From Nocardia rhamnosiphila NBRC 108938 (lineage in GTDB: Bacteria > Actinomycetota > Actinomycetes > Mycobacteriales > Mycobacteriaceae): a stretch of DNA of 64,000 nucleotides. This document shows positions 34,665 through 41,860 of the stretch, in pieces (positions within the stretch are counted from its first letter, which is position 1; the number at the start of each line of letters is the position of its first letter). The notes under the pieces are model-generated. The model was not told the DNA's origin, made no database searches, and was given only the letters and a program-made list of their open reading frames with translations. Position numbers and translations under genes: made by a program. Where the stretch lies: assembly GCF_000720425.1 (NCBI RefSeq), contig NZ_JOAJ01000007.1:423043-487042 (forward strand). Reading direction: 5' to 3'.

Positions 34665-35423
34665 GTGACAAGCTCTCCCCTCGCCGGGCATCTCCGGATC
34701 AGCGGCACATTCAACTTTCGGGATCTCGGCGGATTGCGCCTGCACGGCGGCGGGACGACACGCCCCGGAGTCCTGCTCCGTTCGGCCCAGCTCAGCCGGC
34801 TCGACGACGCCGGCCACGCCACCCTCCGGGAACTGGGGGTGGGGGCGGTCCACGATCTGCGCGGCCACCTGGAGATCGAACGTGCCGGCGCCGACCACCT
34901 GCCCTCGGAGATCCGGCTGAACATCACCCCCTTCGACGACGGAACGGTCACCGCGCCCCCGCACGAGGCGGGCGCCGGCCGGCAGGACGCGCCCGGTGCC
35001 GCGCTCGCCTACATGATGGACGTGTACCGCAACTTCCCGGCCCGGCCCGAGGCACACGCTGCCATCACGGCCCTGGCCGAGGCGATCGTCGCCGACCGCG
35101 GAGCCGTCCTGGTGCACTGCGCCGCCGGTAAGGACCGCACCGGCTGGACCATCGCCACGCTGCTGCGTGCGGTCGGGGTCACCGAGTCCGAGATCCTCGG
35201 CGACTACCTGCTGAGCAATCAGGCGGTCGCCGAACTGCGCACCTCGCTGAAGGACGAGTTCGGCGCGGACCTGCCGCAGGCCGTGCTCGAGGTACGGGAG
35301 GAGTACCTGCGAGCGGGCCTCGAATCCGGGATCGAACTGCACGGTGATTTCGATGCGTATCTGAGCGCCGTGGGGCTCACGCCCGACCTGCGGGAGCGGC
35401 TGCGGGAACGACTCGTCGCCTGA
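34665..35423 (+). CDS. PtpB-like tyrosine/lipid phosphatase
   Basis: 252-aa phosphatase of the PtpB (MPtpB, Rv0153c) family. N-terminal ISGTFNFRDLGGLRL (about 11-25) and the P-loop HCAAGKDRTGWTIATLL (catalytic Cys at about 148) define the family, which dephosphorylates phosphotyrosine, phosphoserine and phosphoinositides; in pathogens PtpB is secreted. The acidic LRSAQLSRLDD and the C-terminal helices DYLLSNQAVAEL are also typical. GTG start at 34665. The stop lies inside a perfect hairpin shared with the convergent AMP-ligase gene only 3 bp away. Whether it is exported cannot be told; there is no signal peptide. Confidence 0.9.
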   Translation: MTSSPLAGHLRISGTFNFRDLGGLRLHGGGTTRPGVLLRSAQLSRLDDAGHATLRELGVGAVHDLRGHLEIERAGADHLPSEIRLNITPFDDGTVTAPPHEAGAGRQDAPGAALAYMMDVYRNFPARPEAHAAITALAEAIVADRGAVLVHCAAGKDRTGWTIATLLRAVGVTESEILGDYLLSNQAVAELRTSLKDEFGADLPQAVLEVREEYLRAGLESGIELHGDFDAYLSAVGLTPDLRERLRERLVA

Positions 35424-35433
35424 GGCTCAGGCG
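35417..35433. terminator. Hairpin containing both convergent stop codons
   Basis: CGCCTGAGGCTCAGGCG: a perfect 7-bp stem with a GGC loop. The TGA of the phosphatase gene (35421-35423) and the TGA of the AMP-ligase gene (35429-35427, minus strand) are paired opposite each other within it. Confidence 0.55.
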
Positions 35434-36779
35434 CCGCGCCGGACCAGACCGTCGGTGCCGATACACACATGGTCGCCGGTATGGAACCAGCTGCCGGTGA
35501 ACCGGTCGGCGGTGCGCTGGGGATCGTTCCAGTAGCGCCTGGTCACATTGGGGCCGCGGCACAGCAGCTCGCCGCGCCCCGAGGCGGCCTCCGGTCCGCA
35601 CAGCGCCAGCTCGGTGCCGCCGAACGGGAACCCGAGCACGGTACCGTCGGCGTCGGCGGCCGGACCGGCGGTCGGCCCCAGCGCCAGCCCGATCCCGCTG
35701 GTCTCGGTCGCACCCCACACCGACCACTGCCGGGCCGAGGGGAACACCGCACCGAGATCACAGGCGGACGCCGGCCCGGGCTCCGCGATATCGGCGCGAT
35801 GACCGGCCGTGCTGATCCGGATCACCCGCTCGGTGCGCAATCCGTCGGCACGCCTCGCGGCCAGCTCCGGCAGCAGGCCGCCGAGCACACGGGTACTGGC
35901 CGCGAGCGTATCCACGCTTTCCTCGGCGATCGCCGCCGCCACCGCACCGGTGCCCTGGGCCAGGACCACGGTGCCGCCCACCGCGAAGGTGGGCAGCAGC
36001 TGATCGACACAGCCGCTGGCATGGGCCAGCGGCTGCAGTACGAGATTGCGCATCCCGTCGGTGGGCAGATCGAGGGCGGCGACCATCGAGCGGATGGCGG
36101 AGAGCAGATTCTCGTTGGTCAGTTCCACCCCCGTCGGCACCGCGCCCGCCCCGGCCCCGCTGGTGTAGCAGAGCAGCGCCAGATCGCCGAGCGCCGCACC
36201 GTCGTCGATGAACGCGGCGCCGTCGGGCAGATCGGCGGCCCAGCGGCTCTCGCTGCGAGTGGCGCCGCAGCCCCGGTCGGGCGCACCCAGGACGAAATCG
36301 GCATCGCTGTCGGCGATGACCTTGTCGGCCGCCTCGCGCGGCAGGCCGTACTGGACCAGAACCGGCACCGCCCCGCTGAGCAGCGCCCCGAGGAACGCCT
36401 GCACCCAGCGCACTCCGGGTGGCATGTGCACCGCGACCCGGTCCCCGTAGCCGATCCCGTGCTCCTGCAGCCCACCGGCTACCCGGGAGGCCGAATGCCA
36501 CAGCTCCCGATAGGTCAGCCGGCCGCCGCCGACCTCGACCACGGCCTCCCGGTTGGAGAACGCGTGCACCTGGAGATCGAGGAGTTCGGTGAGGGCGGGG
36601 CTGAGGTTGCCGTAACGCAGGATGCCGTCCGCGCCCCGCGACAGCGGCGCCGCGGCGCCGGCGTCGACGATATGGAACTCCACCGGCTCCGGCCGCGGGC
36701 CGGGCGCGCCGCCGGACTCCCGCACCGGGCCGGACGGACCGGCCGCGGGCCCGATGATCGTGGTCGTACCGCCTTGCAT
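35427..36779 (-). CDS. Truncated AMP-dependent acyl-CoA synthetase/ligase-like protein
   Basis: 450-aa member of the adenylate-forming superfamily. Present: LTYRELWHSASRVAGGL (about 88-104), YGDRVAVHMPPGVRWV, WGATETSGIGLAL (A5 block) and a C-terminal FTGSWFHTGDHVCIGTDGLV. The protein stops there, at the A8 hinge, so the whole mobile C-terminal subdomain with the catalytic lysine is missing (full enzymes are about 500-550 aa). The phosphate-binding A3 loop is also unusual: YTSGAGAGAVPTGVELT in place of TSGTTGxPKG, with the lysine replaced by Thr. Catalytic competence is doubtful. ATG at 36779. It follows the enoyl-CoA hydratase gene on the same strand after 115 bp. Confidence 0.82.
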   Translation of the reverse strand: MQGGTTTIIGPAAGPSGPVRESGGAPGPRPEPVEFHIVDAGAAAPLSRGADGILRYGNLSPALTELLDLQVHAFSNREAVVEVGGGRLTYRELWHSASRVAGGLQEHGIGYGDRVAVHMPPGVRWVQAFLGALLSGAVPVLVQYGLPREAADKVIADSDADFVLGAPDRGCGATRSESRWAADLPDGAAFIDDGAALGDLALLCYTSGAGAGAVPTGVELTNENLLSAIRSMVAALDLPTDGMRNLVLQPLAHASGCVDQLLPTFAVGGTVVLAQGTGAVAAAIAEESVDTLAASTRVLGGLLPELAARRADGLRTERVIRISTAGHRADIAEPGPASACDLGAVFPSARQWSVWGATETSGIGLALGPTAGPAADADGTVLGFPFGGTELALCGPEAASGRGELLCRGPNVTRRYWNDPQRTADRFTGSWFHTGDHVCIGTDGLVRRGA

Positions 36780-36894
36780 CGGACCTCCGCACAGTCGAAA
36801 AGTCTGGCACCTGTGACTATATGACGCAGATCACAAACGCGGGTGCGGAGTCGGCGAATCGCCCGGATGGATGACGAAATCGTCATCCGACAGG

Positions 36895-37689
36895 TCAGCG
36901 CCCCCGGTAGGTGGCCTTCCCGGGGCCCAGTTCCAGGAAGCTGCGCACCGCCCGCGGCAGGTCCTCGGTGTCGAACAGGTCACCGGACACCCGCGGGGTC
37001 ACCGAATCCGCGTGCGCCACCCCGCCCGACCGCCATGCTTCGACGATCCGCTTGGTGGCGGCATGCGCGCGCGTGGGCCCCTCGGCCAGCCGGTGGGCCA
37101 GCGCGACCGCCGCGGTGTCGACATCCTCGTGGATCTGGTTCACCACGCCCCATTCGCGCATGGTCTGCGCGTCGTACAGATCACCGGTCATCACCAGCTC
37201 GCGGGCTCGGCCCGACCCGGCCCGTTCGGCCAGCCGCTGCGGCCCGCCCATCGACGGCGTCAACCCGACCACGATCTCCACCAGCCCGAACTTCGCCTTC
37301 GGCGCGGCCAGGATCAGATCGCAGGCCAGCGCGATCTCGAACGCCGCGGTGAGGGTGAGCCCGTGCGCGGCGAAGAGCACCGGGCACGGCAGCGCCTCGA
37401 TCGGATGGCTGATCCGAGCGAACAGGTCCTGCCACAGCTGGGCTCCCTGCGCGGCGGTGAGCCCGTCGAAGGTGTGCACATCCACCCCGCCCGATACCAC
37501 TTTGCCCTCGGCCCGGATCAGCAACGCGCGCGGCGGCCGCGCCGACAGCTCGGCGAGATCGGCGACCAGGGCGTCGAACATGGCCTGATCGAACAGGTTC
37601 AGCGGTGGGCTCGCCAGCGTCAATGTGGCGACTTCGGCACCGCCGGCGGTGACCGTGCGTTCCAGCCGGGTGGGTTCGGTAGCGCTCAT
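36895..37689 (-). CDS. Enoyl-CoA hydratase/isomerase family protein
   Basis: 264-aa crotonase-fold enzyme for hydration of enoyl-CoA in beta-oxidation-type pathways. The family pattern runs RALLIRAEGKVVSGGVDV (about 54-71), LTAAFEIALACDLILAA (first catalytic Glu in AFEIA, about 118), AKFGLVEIVVGLTPSMGG (second Glu, about 138) and GPTRAHAATKRIV. Both catalytic glutamates are present. ATG at 37689 is preferred over an ATG 25 codons further upstream, because a palindromic operator-like sequence (37687-37708) covers this start and the upstream stretch is not protein-like. Probably one transcription unit with the truncated AMP-ligase gene. Confidence 0.9.
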   Translation of the reverse strand: MSATEPTRLERTVTAGGAEVATLTLASPPLNLFDQAMFDALVADLAELSARPPRALLIRAEGKVVSGGVDVHTFDGLTAAQGAQLWQDLFARISHPIEALPCPVLFAAHGLTLTAAFEIALACDLILAAPKAKFGLVEIVVGLTPSMGGPQRLAERAGSGRARELVMTGDLYDAQTMREWGVVNQIHEDVDTAAVALAHRLAEGPTRAHAATKRIVEAWRSGGVAHADSVTPRVSGDLFDTEDLPRAVRSFLELGPGKATYRGR

Positions 37690-37708
37690 ACCCTGATTAT
37701 CAGGTATG
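37687..37708. promoter_or_regulatory. Operator-like palindrome over the enoyl-CoA hydratase start
   Basis: CATAC-C-CTGATTATCAG-GTATG: a perfect 11-bp inner palindrome flanked by CATAC/GTATG arms with one extra base on the left. The ATG of the hydratase gene (minus strand) is the left arm. It lies about 95 bp from the divergent gene at 37803, so a bound regulator could affect both. Confidence 0.5.
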
Positions 37709-37802
37709 AGCGGGGGCCCTCCGTGGCTACGCTCCGCTACCGCCTCCGGGCCTGACCCGCTCATACCGTCAGCTTATGGGCCGGCCCTGCGAGACTGGTG
37801 CC

Positions 37803-38828
37803 ATGACCGACTCGGAAACCGCACAGGGCACCTACGTCGAACCGGGCGAATTCAGACGCGACACCAACTACATCACCACCCGGATCACCGCCGACGGCCG
37901 CGACGGCTACCCGGTCGAACCGGACCGGTACCGGCTGGTCGCCGCCCGCGCCTGCCCGTGGGCCAACCGCACCCTGATCGCGCGCCGCCTGCTGGGCCTG
38001 GAATCGGTGATCTCGCTGGGCCTGTGCGGTCCCACCCACGACAAGCTCAGCTGGACCTTCGACCTGGACCCGGGCGGGGTGGACCCGGTGCTGAAGATTC
38101 CGCGGCTGCGCGACGCCTACCTGGCCCGCTTCCCCGACTATCCGCGCGGTATCACGGTGCCGGCGATCGTCGACGTACCGACCGGCCGGGTCGTCACCAA
38201 CGACTACGCGCAGATCACTCTCGACTTCTCCCTCGAATGGACCGAGTACCACCGCGACGGAGCCCCGCAGCTGTATCCGGAAGCGCTGCGCGCCGAGATC
38301 GACGAGGTGAACGCACGCGTGTTCCGCGAGGTGAACAACGGCGTGTACCGCTGCGGTTTCGCCGGCGCCCAGGAGGCCTACGACGACGCCTACGACCGGC
38401 TCTTCACCGCCCTGGACTGGCTGTCGGACCGGCTGACCGGGCAGCGCTATCTGGTCGGCGACACCATCACCGAAGCCGATATCCGGCTGTTCACCACCCT
38501 GGCCCGGTTCGACCCCGTCTACCACGGCCATTTCAAATGCAACCGCAGCAAACTCAGCGAGATGCCGGTCCTGTGGGCCTACGCCCGCGACCTGTTCCAA
38601 ACCCCCGGATTCGGCGACACCATCGATTTCGCGCAGATCAAGGACCATTACTACAAGGTCCACACCGACATCAACCCCACCCGGATCGTCCCCAAGGGCC
38701 CGAACCTCACCAACTGGCTCGCCCCCCACGGCCGCGAATCTTTGGGCGGCCGTCCCTTCGGCGACGGCACACCCCCACCACCCCCGGTCCCGGCCGAAAT
38801 GGTCCCGGAGGACCACGGACCCCGCTAG
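37803..38828 (+). CDS. Glutathionyl-hydroquinone reductase-like GST (Xi class)
   Basis: 341-aa glutathione S-transferase omega/Xi-like protein, the family of YqjG, PcpF and ECM4. The catalytic cysteine motif is RACPWANRTLIARRLLGLE (about 50-68), followed by the C-terminal GST domain with NNGVYRCGFAGAQEAYDDA (about 180-198), YLVGDTITEADIRLFTTL and DPVYHGHFKCN. Family enzymes reduce glutathionyl-hydroquinones. Since this group of bacteria uses mycothiol rather than glutathione, the physiological thiol is uncertain. The C-terminus has a run PPPPPV. ATG at 37803. Divergent from the enoyl-CoA hydratase gene. Confidence 0.92.
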   Translation: MTDSETAQGTYVEPGEFRRDTNYITTRITADGRDGYPVEPDRYRLVAARACPWANRTLIARRLLGLESVISLGLCGPTHDKLSWTFDLDPGGVDPVLKIPRLRDAYLARFPDYPRGITVPAIVDVPTGRVVTNDYAQITLDFSLEWTEYHRDGAPQLYPEALRAEIDEVNARVFREVNNGVYRCGFAGAQEAYDDAYDRLFTALDWLSDRLTGQRYLVGDTITEADIRLFTTLARFDPVYHGHFKCNRSKLSEMPVLWAYARDLFQTPGFGDTIDFAQIKDHYYKVHTDINPTRIVPKGPNLTNWLAPHGRESLGGRPFGDGTPPPPPVPAEMVPEDHGPR

Positions 38829-38934
38829 TCAGCACCCGGACCAAGGACCGCACTACACACAGCTCAGCATTGGACCTGGACGTCGAACGCCGACGTAACC
38901 CCCTGCGTCGAGTCCTACGAGACACCTCAAAGGG

Positions 38935-39025
38935 TTGAGGCCCGTCTCGCCGTTTCGGCCTCGAAAGCGCATGAGCCGAAGGCTCGAGTCTCGAGGCCGA
39001 AACGGCGAGACCAAGGGGGCCTCAA
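38935..39025. repeat. Long inverted repeat with nested hairpin
   Basis: A perfect 21-bp inverted repeat (38944-38964 and 38991-39011; arm begins GTCTCGCCGTTTCGGCC) is extended outwards by TTGAGGCCC / GGGCCTCAA (38935-38943 and 39017-39025, with 5 extra bases on the right). The 26-nt loop contains its own hairpin GAGCC-GAA-GGCTC. It lies about 107 bp after the GST gene in a 418-bp gene-free stretch and could be a terminator, cruciform or remnant of a small mobile element. Confidence 0.85.
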
Positions 39026-39102
39026 CCCCACGAGCAAGCCCGCACCGCACCTCCACCAACGAGCAGCTCCCGGCTCCACCGCACCTATCGCCCCAGCGCC
39101 CG

Positions 39103-39142
39103 CCGTTCAACAGAACTTGCACCACCGTTCAACAGAACTTGC
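39103..39142. repeat. Two 18-bp direct repeats, 22-bp period
   Basis: CCGTTCAACAGAACTTGC occurs at 39103-39120 and again at 39125-39142. Each copy contains the inverted half-sites GTTC-AACA-GAAC, and the 22-bp period is about two helical turns. The pair is about 105 bp upstream of the gene at 39247, suggesting tandem binding sites for a regulator. Confidence 0.8.
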
Positions 39143-39246
39143 GCGCGAGTCGGAACCGGGGAAAGGGGTAGTCCGTTACCAGTCAGAGCGAACGTCCGGC
39201 CGCCGTGCCCTACAGTGCACAGAGGCCGCAGAGGAGGGATGACGCC

Positions 39247-40038
39247 GTGCGTAACGGGGCATTGGAAAAGGCCGTGGTCGAGGCACTGGATCACGGTTCC
39301 CGGCTACAAGCACCCGCCGTCGCCAAGTATGTCGCGCGCTTGCGGCGCGCACATCCCGACGAGTCGCCCGCGCAGCTCGTCGAACGGCTCGAACGGCAGT
39401 ATCTGCTGGCCGTGACCGGCAGTGGTAGCGCGGTCGGGGCGTCGGCCGCGATCCCCGGGGTGGGGACCATCGCCGCGCTGGCGGCGGTGAGCGCGGAGAC
39501 CACTTTCTTCATGGAGGCGTCGGCGTTGTTCACGCTGGCGGTCGCCTCGGTGCACGGGGTGCGGCCGGAGAACACCGAGCAGCGGCGGGCGCTGGTGCTC
39601 GCGGTGGTGCTCGGTGACAGCGGGATGGAGATCGTCCAGAAGAGTGTCGGTACCTCGGCCAAGAACTGGGGCACCGTGTTCGCCAACAAGATCCCGGGTC
39701 TGTCCGGGATGAACGATTCGCTGCTCAAGCGGTTCATCGTCCGCTTCATCACCAAGCGTGCCGCATTGATGGCGGGCAAAATAGTGCCTGCCGGGATCGG
39801 TGCGGTGATCGGCGGGGTCGGTAACCGGGCGCTGGGCAAGGCGACCGTCAACAACGCGCGTAAGGCATTCGGTCCGGCGCCGGCGTATTTCCCCGACGAG
39901 ATGGTGATCGACGCCCAGCTGCCGACCGCGCTGGAGCAGCCGAAGAAGTCGCTGCCGCAGCCCGATCCGAGCGAGCTGCCGCGCGATGAGATCGGGGTAC
40001 GTCAGCGTGGGACCCAGCCACCGGCCGGGCCGCGGTGA
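39247..40038 (+). CDS. Conserved hypothetical protein, first gene of an ABC operon
   Basis: 263-aa protein not recognised. Residues 55-105 form a hydrophobic Gly/Ala-rich region (GSGSAVGASAAIPGVGTIAAL and ETTFFMEASALFTLAVASV) that could be two membrane-embedded segments; MAGKIVPAGIGAVIGGVGN (about 175-195) is a second such patch. The C-terminus is polar. GTG at 39247 is chosen for the GAGGAGG 8 nt upstream. Its stop overlaps the GTG of the ATPase gene (GTGA), so it is part of the ABC transporter operon. The 18-bp direct repeats upstream may control it. Confidence 0.75.
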   Translation: MRNGALEKAVVEALDHGSRLQAPAVAKYVARLRRAHPDESPAQLVERLERQYLLAVTGSGSAVGASAAIPGVGTIAALAAVSAETTFFMEASALFTLAVASVHGVRPENTEQRRALVLAVVLGDSGMEIVQKSVGTSAKNWGTVFANKIPGLSGMNDSLLKRFIVRFITKRAALMAGKIVPAGIGAVIGGVGNRALGKATVNNARKAFGPAPAYFPDEMVIDAQLPTALEQPKKSLPQPDPSELPRDEIGVRQRGTQPPAGPR

Positions 40039-40988
40039 CGCCCTCGGCACGCCCGGCGATCACGGTCCGGGGTCTGACCAAGCGGTACGAGGATTTCAGT
40101 ATCGGTGCCCAGGACATCTCCTTCGATGTCGCGGCGGGTACCTGCGCGGCGCTGGTGGGTCCGCCCGGTTCCGGGAAGTCGACGGTGGCCGGGATCCTGC
40201 TGGGTCTGCTCCCGCCGACGGCGGGGTCGGCCACGGTGGCCGGCGGCCGCGGCAGTGCGGCGGTGGGCGCCGTCCTCGCACCGCGCGGTCTGCATCCGCG
40301 CCGTACGGTCCGCGACCATCTGCGGGTCTATGCCGCCGCGGCCGGGTGCCCGGACCGCCGGGTGCGCGCCGTGCTGGAGATCACCGGTCTCACCGAGCGC
40401 GCCCGCGCCGTCCCCGACGATCTGAGCCCCGGTGAGGAGACCCGCGCGGCGCTGGCGACGGCCCTGCTGCCCGACCCGCCACTGCTGGTGCTCGATGATC
40501 CCACCGCCGGTATGCAGCTGGGCGAACTGTCCTGGTTGCAGGGCTTCCTGCGCGAGCACACGCGGCGCGGCGGCACCGTACTGTTCACCACGCCCAGCCT
40601 GGTGACAGCGCTGCCGATCGCCGACCATCTGGTGGTGCTGAGCGGCGGGGCGGTGGTCTATCAGGGCAGCCCGGCCCGGCTGCGGCGCCGAAACCCGGAC
40701 CGTCTGGTGGTGGCCTCCTCGTCGTCCATCGCAGTCGCCACCGCCCTGGCCGCTCGCGGCTTCACCGACGCGGTGATCCGGCCCGACGATCAACTGGCCG
40801 TGGCGGACGCGTCCGAGGACGATATCGTGGCCGCCGCCCGCGCCGCGGATGTCCGGCTGGACCGTATAGTCGCCGATCGGATCCATCCCGACCGGGTGCT
40901 CGCCTCCCTGACCCACGCGGCCGCGCCGCAGCCGGTCGGACCCGGTATGCCGCCGCCCACCTCTCTGCCGTACGGGGTTGCCCGATGA
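40035..40988 (+). CDS. ABC transporter ATP-binding protein
   Basis: 317-aa ABC ATPase. Walker A GPPGSGKSTVAGILLGLLPP (about 42-61), signature LSPGEETRAALATALL (LSGGQ variant, about 130), Walker B LLVLDDPTAGM (about 152-162). The residue after the Walker B Asp is Asp rather than the usual catalytic Glu. After residue 215 there is an extra C-terminal domain of about 100 residues. GTG at 40035 overlaps the previous stop, and the stop overlaps the permease ATG (ATGA). Forms an exporter-type complex with the next gene product; substrate unknown. Confidence 0.92.
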   Translation: MTPSARPAITVRGLTKRYEDFSIGAQDISFDVAAGTCAALVGPPGSGKSTVAGILLGLLPPTAGSATVAGGRGSAAVGAVLAPRGLHPRRTVRDHLRVYAAAAGCPDRRVRAVLEITGLTERARAVPDDLSPGEETRAALATALLPDPPLLVLDDPTAGMQLGELSWLQGFLREHTRRGGTVLFTTPSLVTALPIADHLVVLSGGAVVYQGSPARLRRRNPDRLVVASSSSIAVATALAARGFTDAVIRPDDQLAVADASEDDIVAAARAADVRLDRIVADRIHPDRVLASLTHAAAPQPVGPGMPPPTSLPYGVAR

Positions 40989-41767
40989 TCGACGTCGTAC
41001 CCGCGGAACTGATTCCGCCGGTCCTGTCCGAGTACCGCAAAGCGGCGACCCTGCGCTACCCCCGGGTGCTGGCCGGAGCACTGGTCGCGATATCGATCGT
41101 GACCGCCTCGGTGACCGCGATCATGGCCGGGCCGCGTGACCCGGACAGCGATCCGGTGACCGGTACCGCGACCATCGGGCTGTATCTGGCGCTGTTCGCG
41201 GTGGTCGTGGCGGCGGGTGTTTTCGGGGCCGCGGGGGCGGCGGGTGAACACCAGCACAACACGCTGGTGACCACCGCGCTGTTCACGATGGACCGGGACC
41301 GGCTGGCCGGGTCGAAATACCTGGTGACCGCCGCCGCCGCGGTGGTGGCCGCGCTGGCGGTCGAGGTCGTGGCCATGGTCTGCCTGCTGCTGTTCGGCCG
41401 CGACAAATTCGAGATCACGGCCGCCTTGTTCGCGGTACTCGGTGGTGGTCTGCTGGCCGCGGCGTGCTGGGCGGTGATCGGTACCGGACTCGGGCTGCTG
41501 CTGCGCTCACCGGCGCTGGCGGTCGGTGCGGTGCTGGTCTGGATGCTGCTCGCCGAGCCGCTGCTCTGGGTGGTGACCGCCGGGATCGGGCTACCGGGCG
41601 CGGCGACGCTGCTGCCGGGTTCGGCGACGCTGAGCACCGTCCTGGTGGGCTCATTCACCGACAGCGATCTGCTGGCACCCGCCCCGGCCGCGATCGTGGT
41701 GCTGCTGCTGTGGTCCGTCGGGGTCGGCGCGGCCGGCTGGTGGGCGCTGCGCCAGGCCGAACTGTGA
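40985..41767 (+). CDS. ABC transporter permease (ABC-2-like)
   Basis: 260-aa integral membrane protein with about six hydrophobic segments: VLAGALVAISIVTASVTAIM (about 28-47), LYLALFAVVVAAGVFGAAGA, YLVTAAAAVVAALAVEVVAM, LFAVLGGGLLAAACWAVIG, LAVGAVLVWMLLAEPLLWVV and a C-terminal IVVLLLWSVGVGAAGWWAL. GEHQHNTLVTTALFTMDR between segments two and three resembles ABC-2 permeases. ATG at 40985 overlaps the ATPase stop. Partner of the ATPase. Confidence 0.88.
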   Translation: MIDVVPAELIPPVLSEYRKAATLRYPRVLAGALVAISIVTASVTAIMAGPRDPDSDPVTGTATIGLYLALFAVVVAAGVFGAAGAAGEHQHNTLVTTALFTMDRDRLAGSKYLVTAAAAVVAALAVEVVAMVCLLLFGRDKFEITAALFAVLGGGLLAAACWAVIGTGLGLLLRSPALAVGAVLVWMLLAEPLLWVVTAGIGLPGAATLLPGSATLSTVLVGSFTDSDLLAPAPAAIVVLLLWSVGVGAAGWWALRQAEL

Positions 41768-41860
41768 GCCGCTGAGCCTGTCCCGGCGGGAGCGCCGGGA
41801 ACAAGACCTTGTCGCCGGGCGTCGTTATGGTCGATGACAGGTCGAGGTGAAGGGGGGCTC

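Noticed and set aside
36806..36839. CRP-like TGTGA and TCACA half-sites upstream of the AMP-ligase gene
   Set aside because: The half-sites are separated by about 14 bp, not the 6 bp needed for a CRP dimer.
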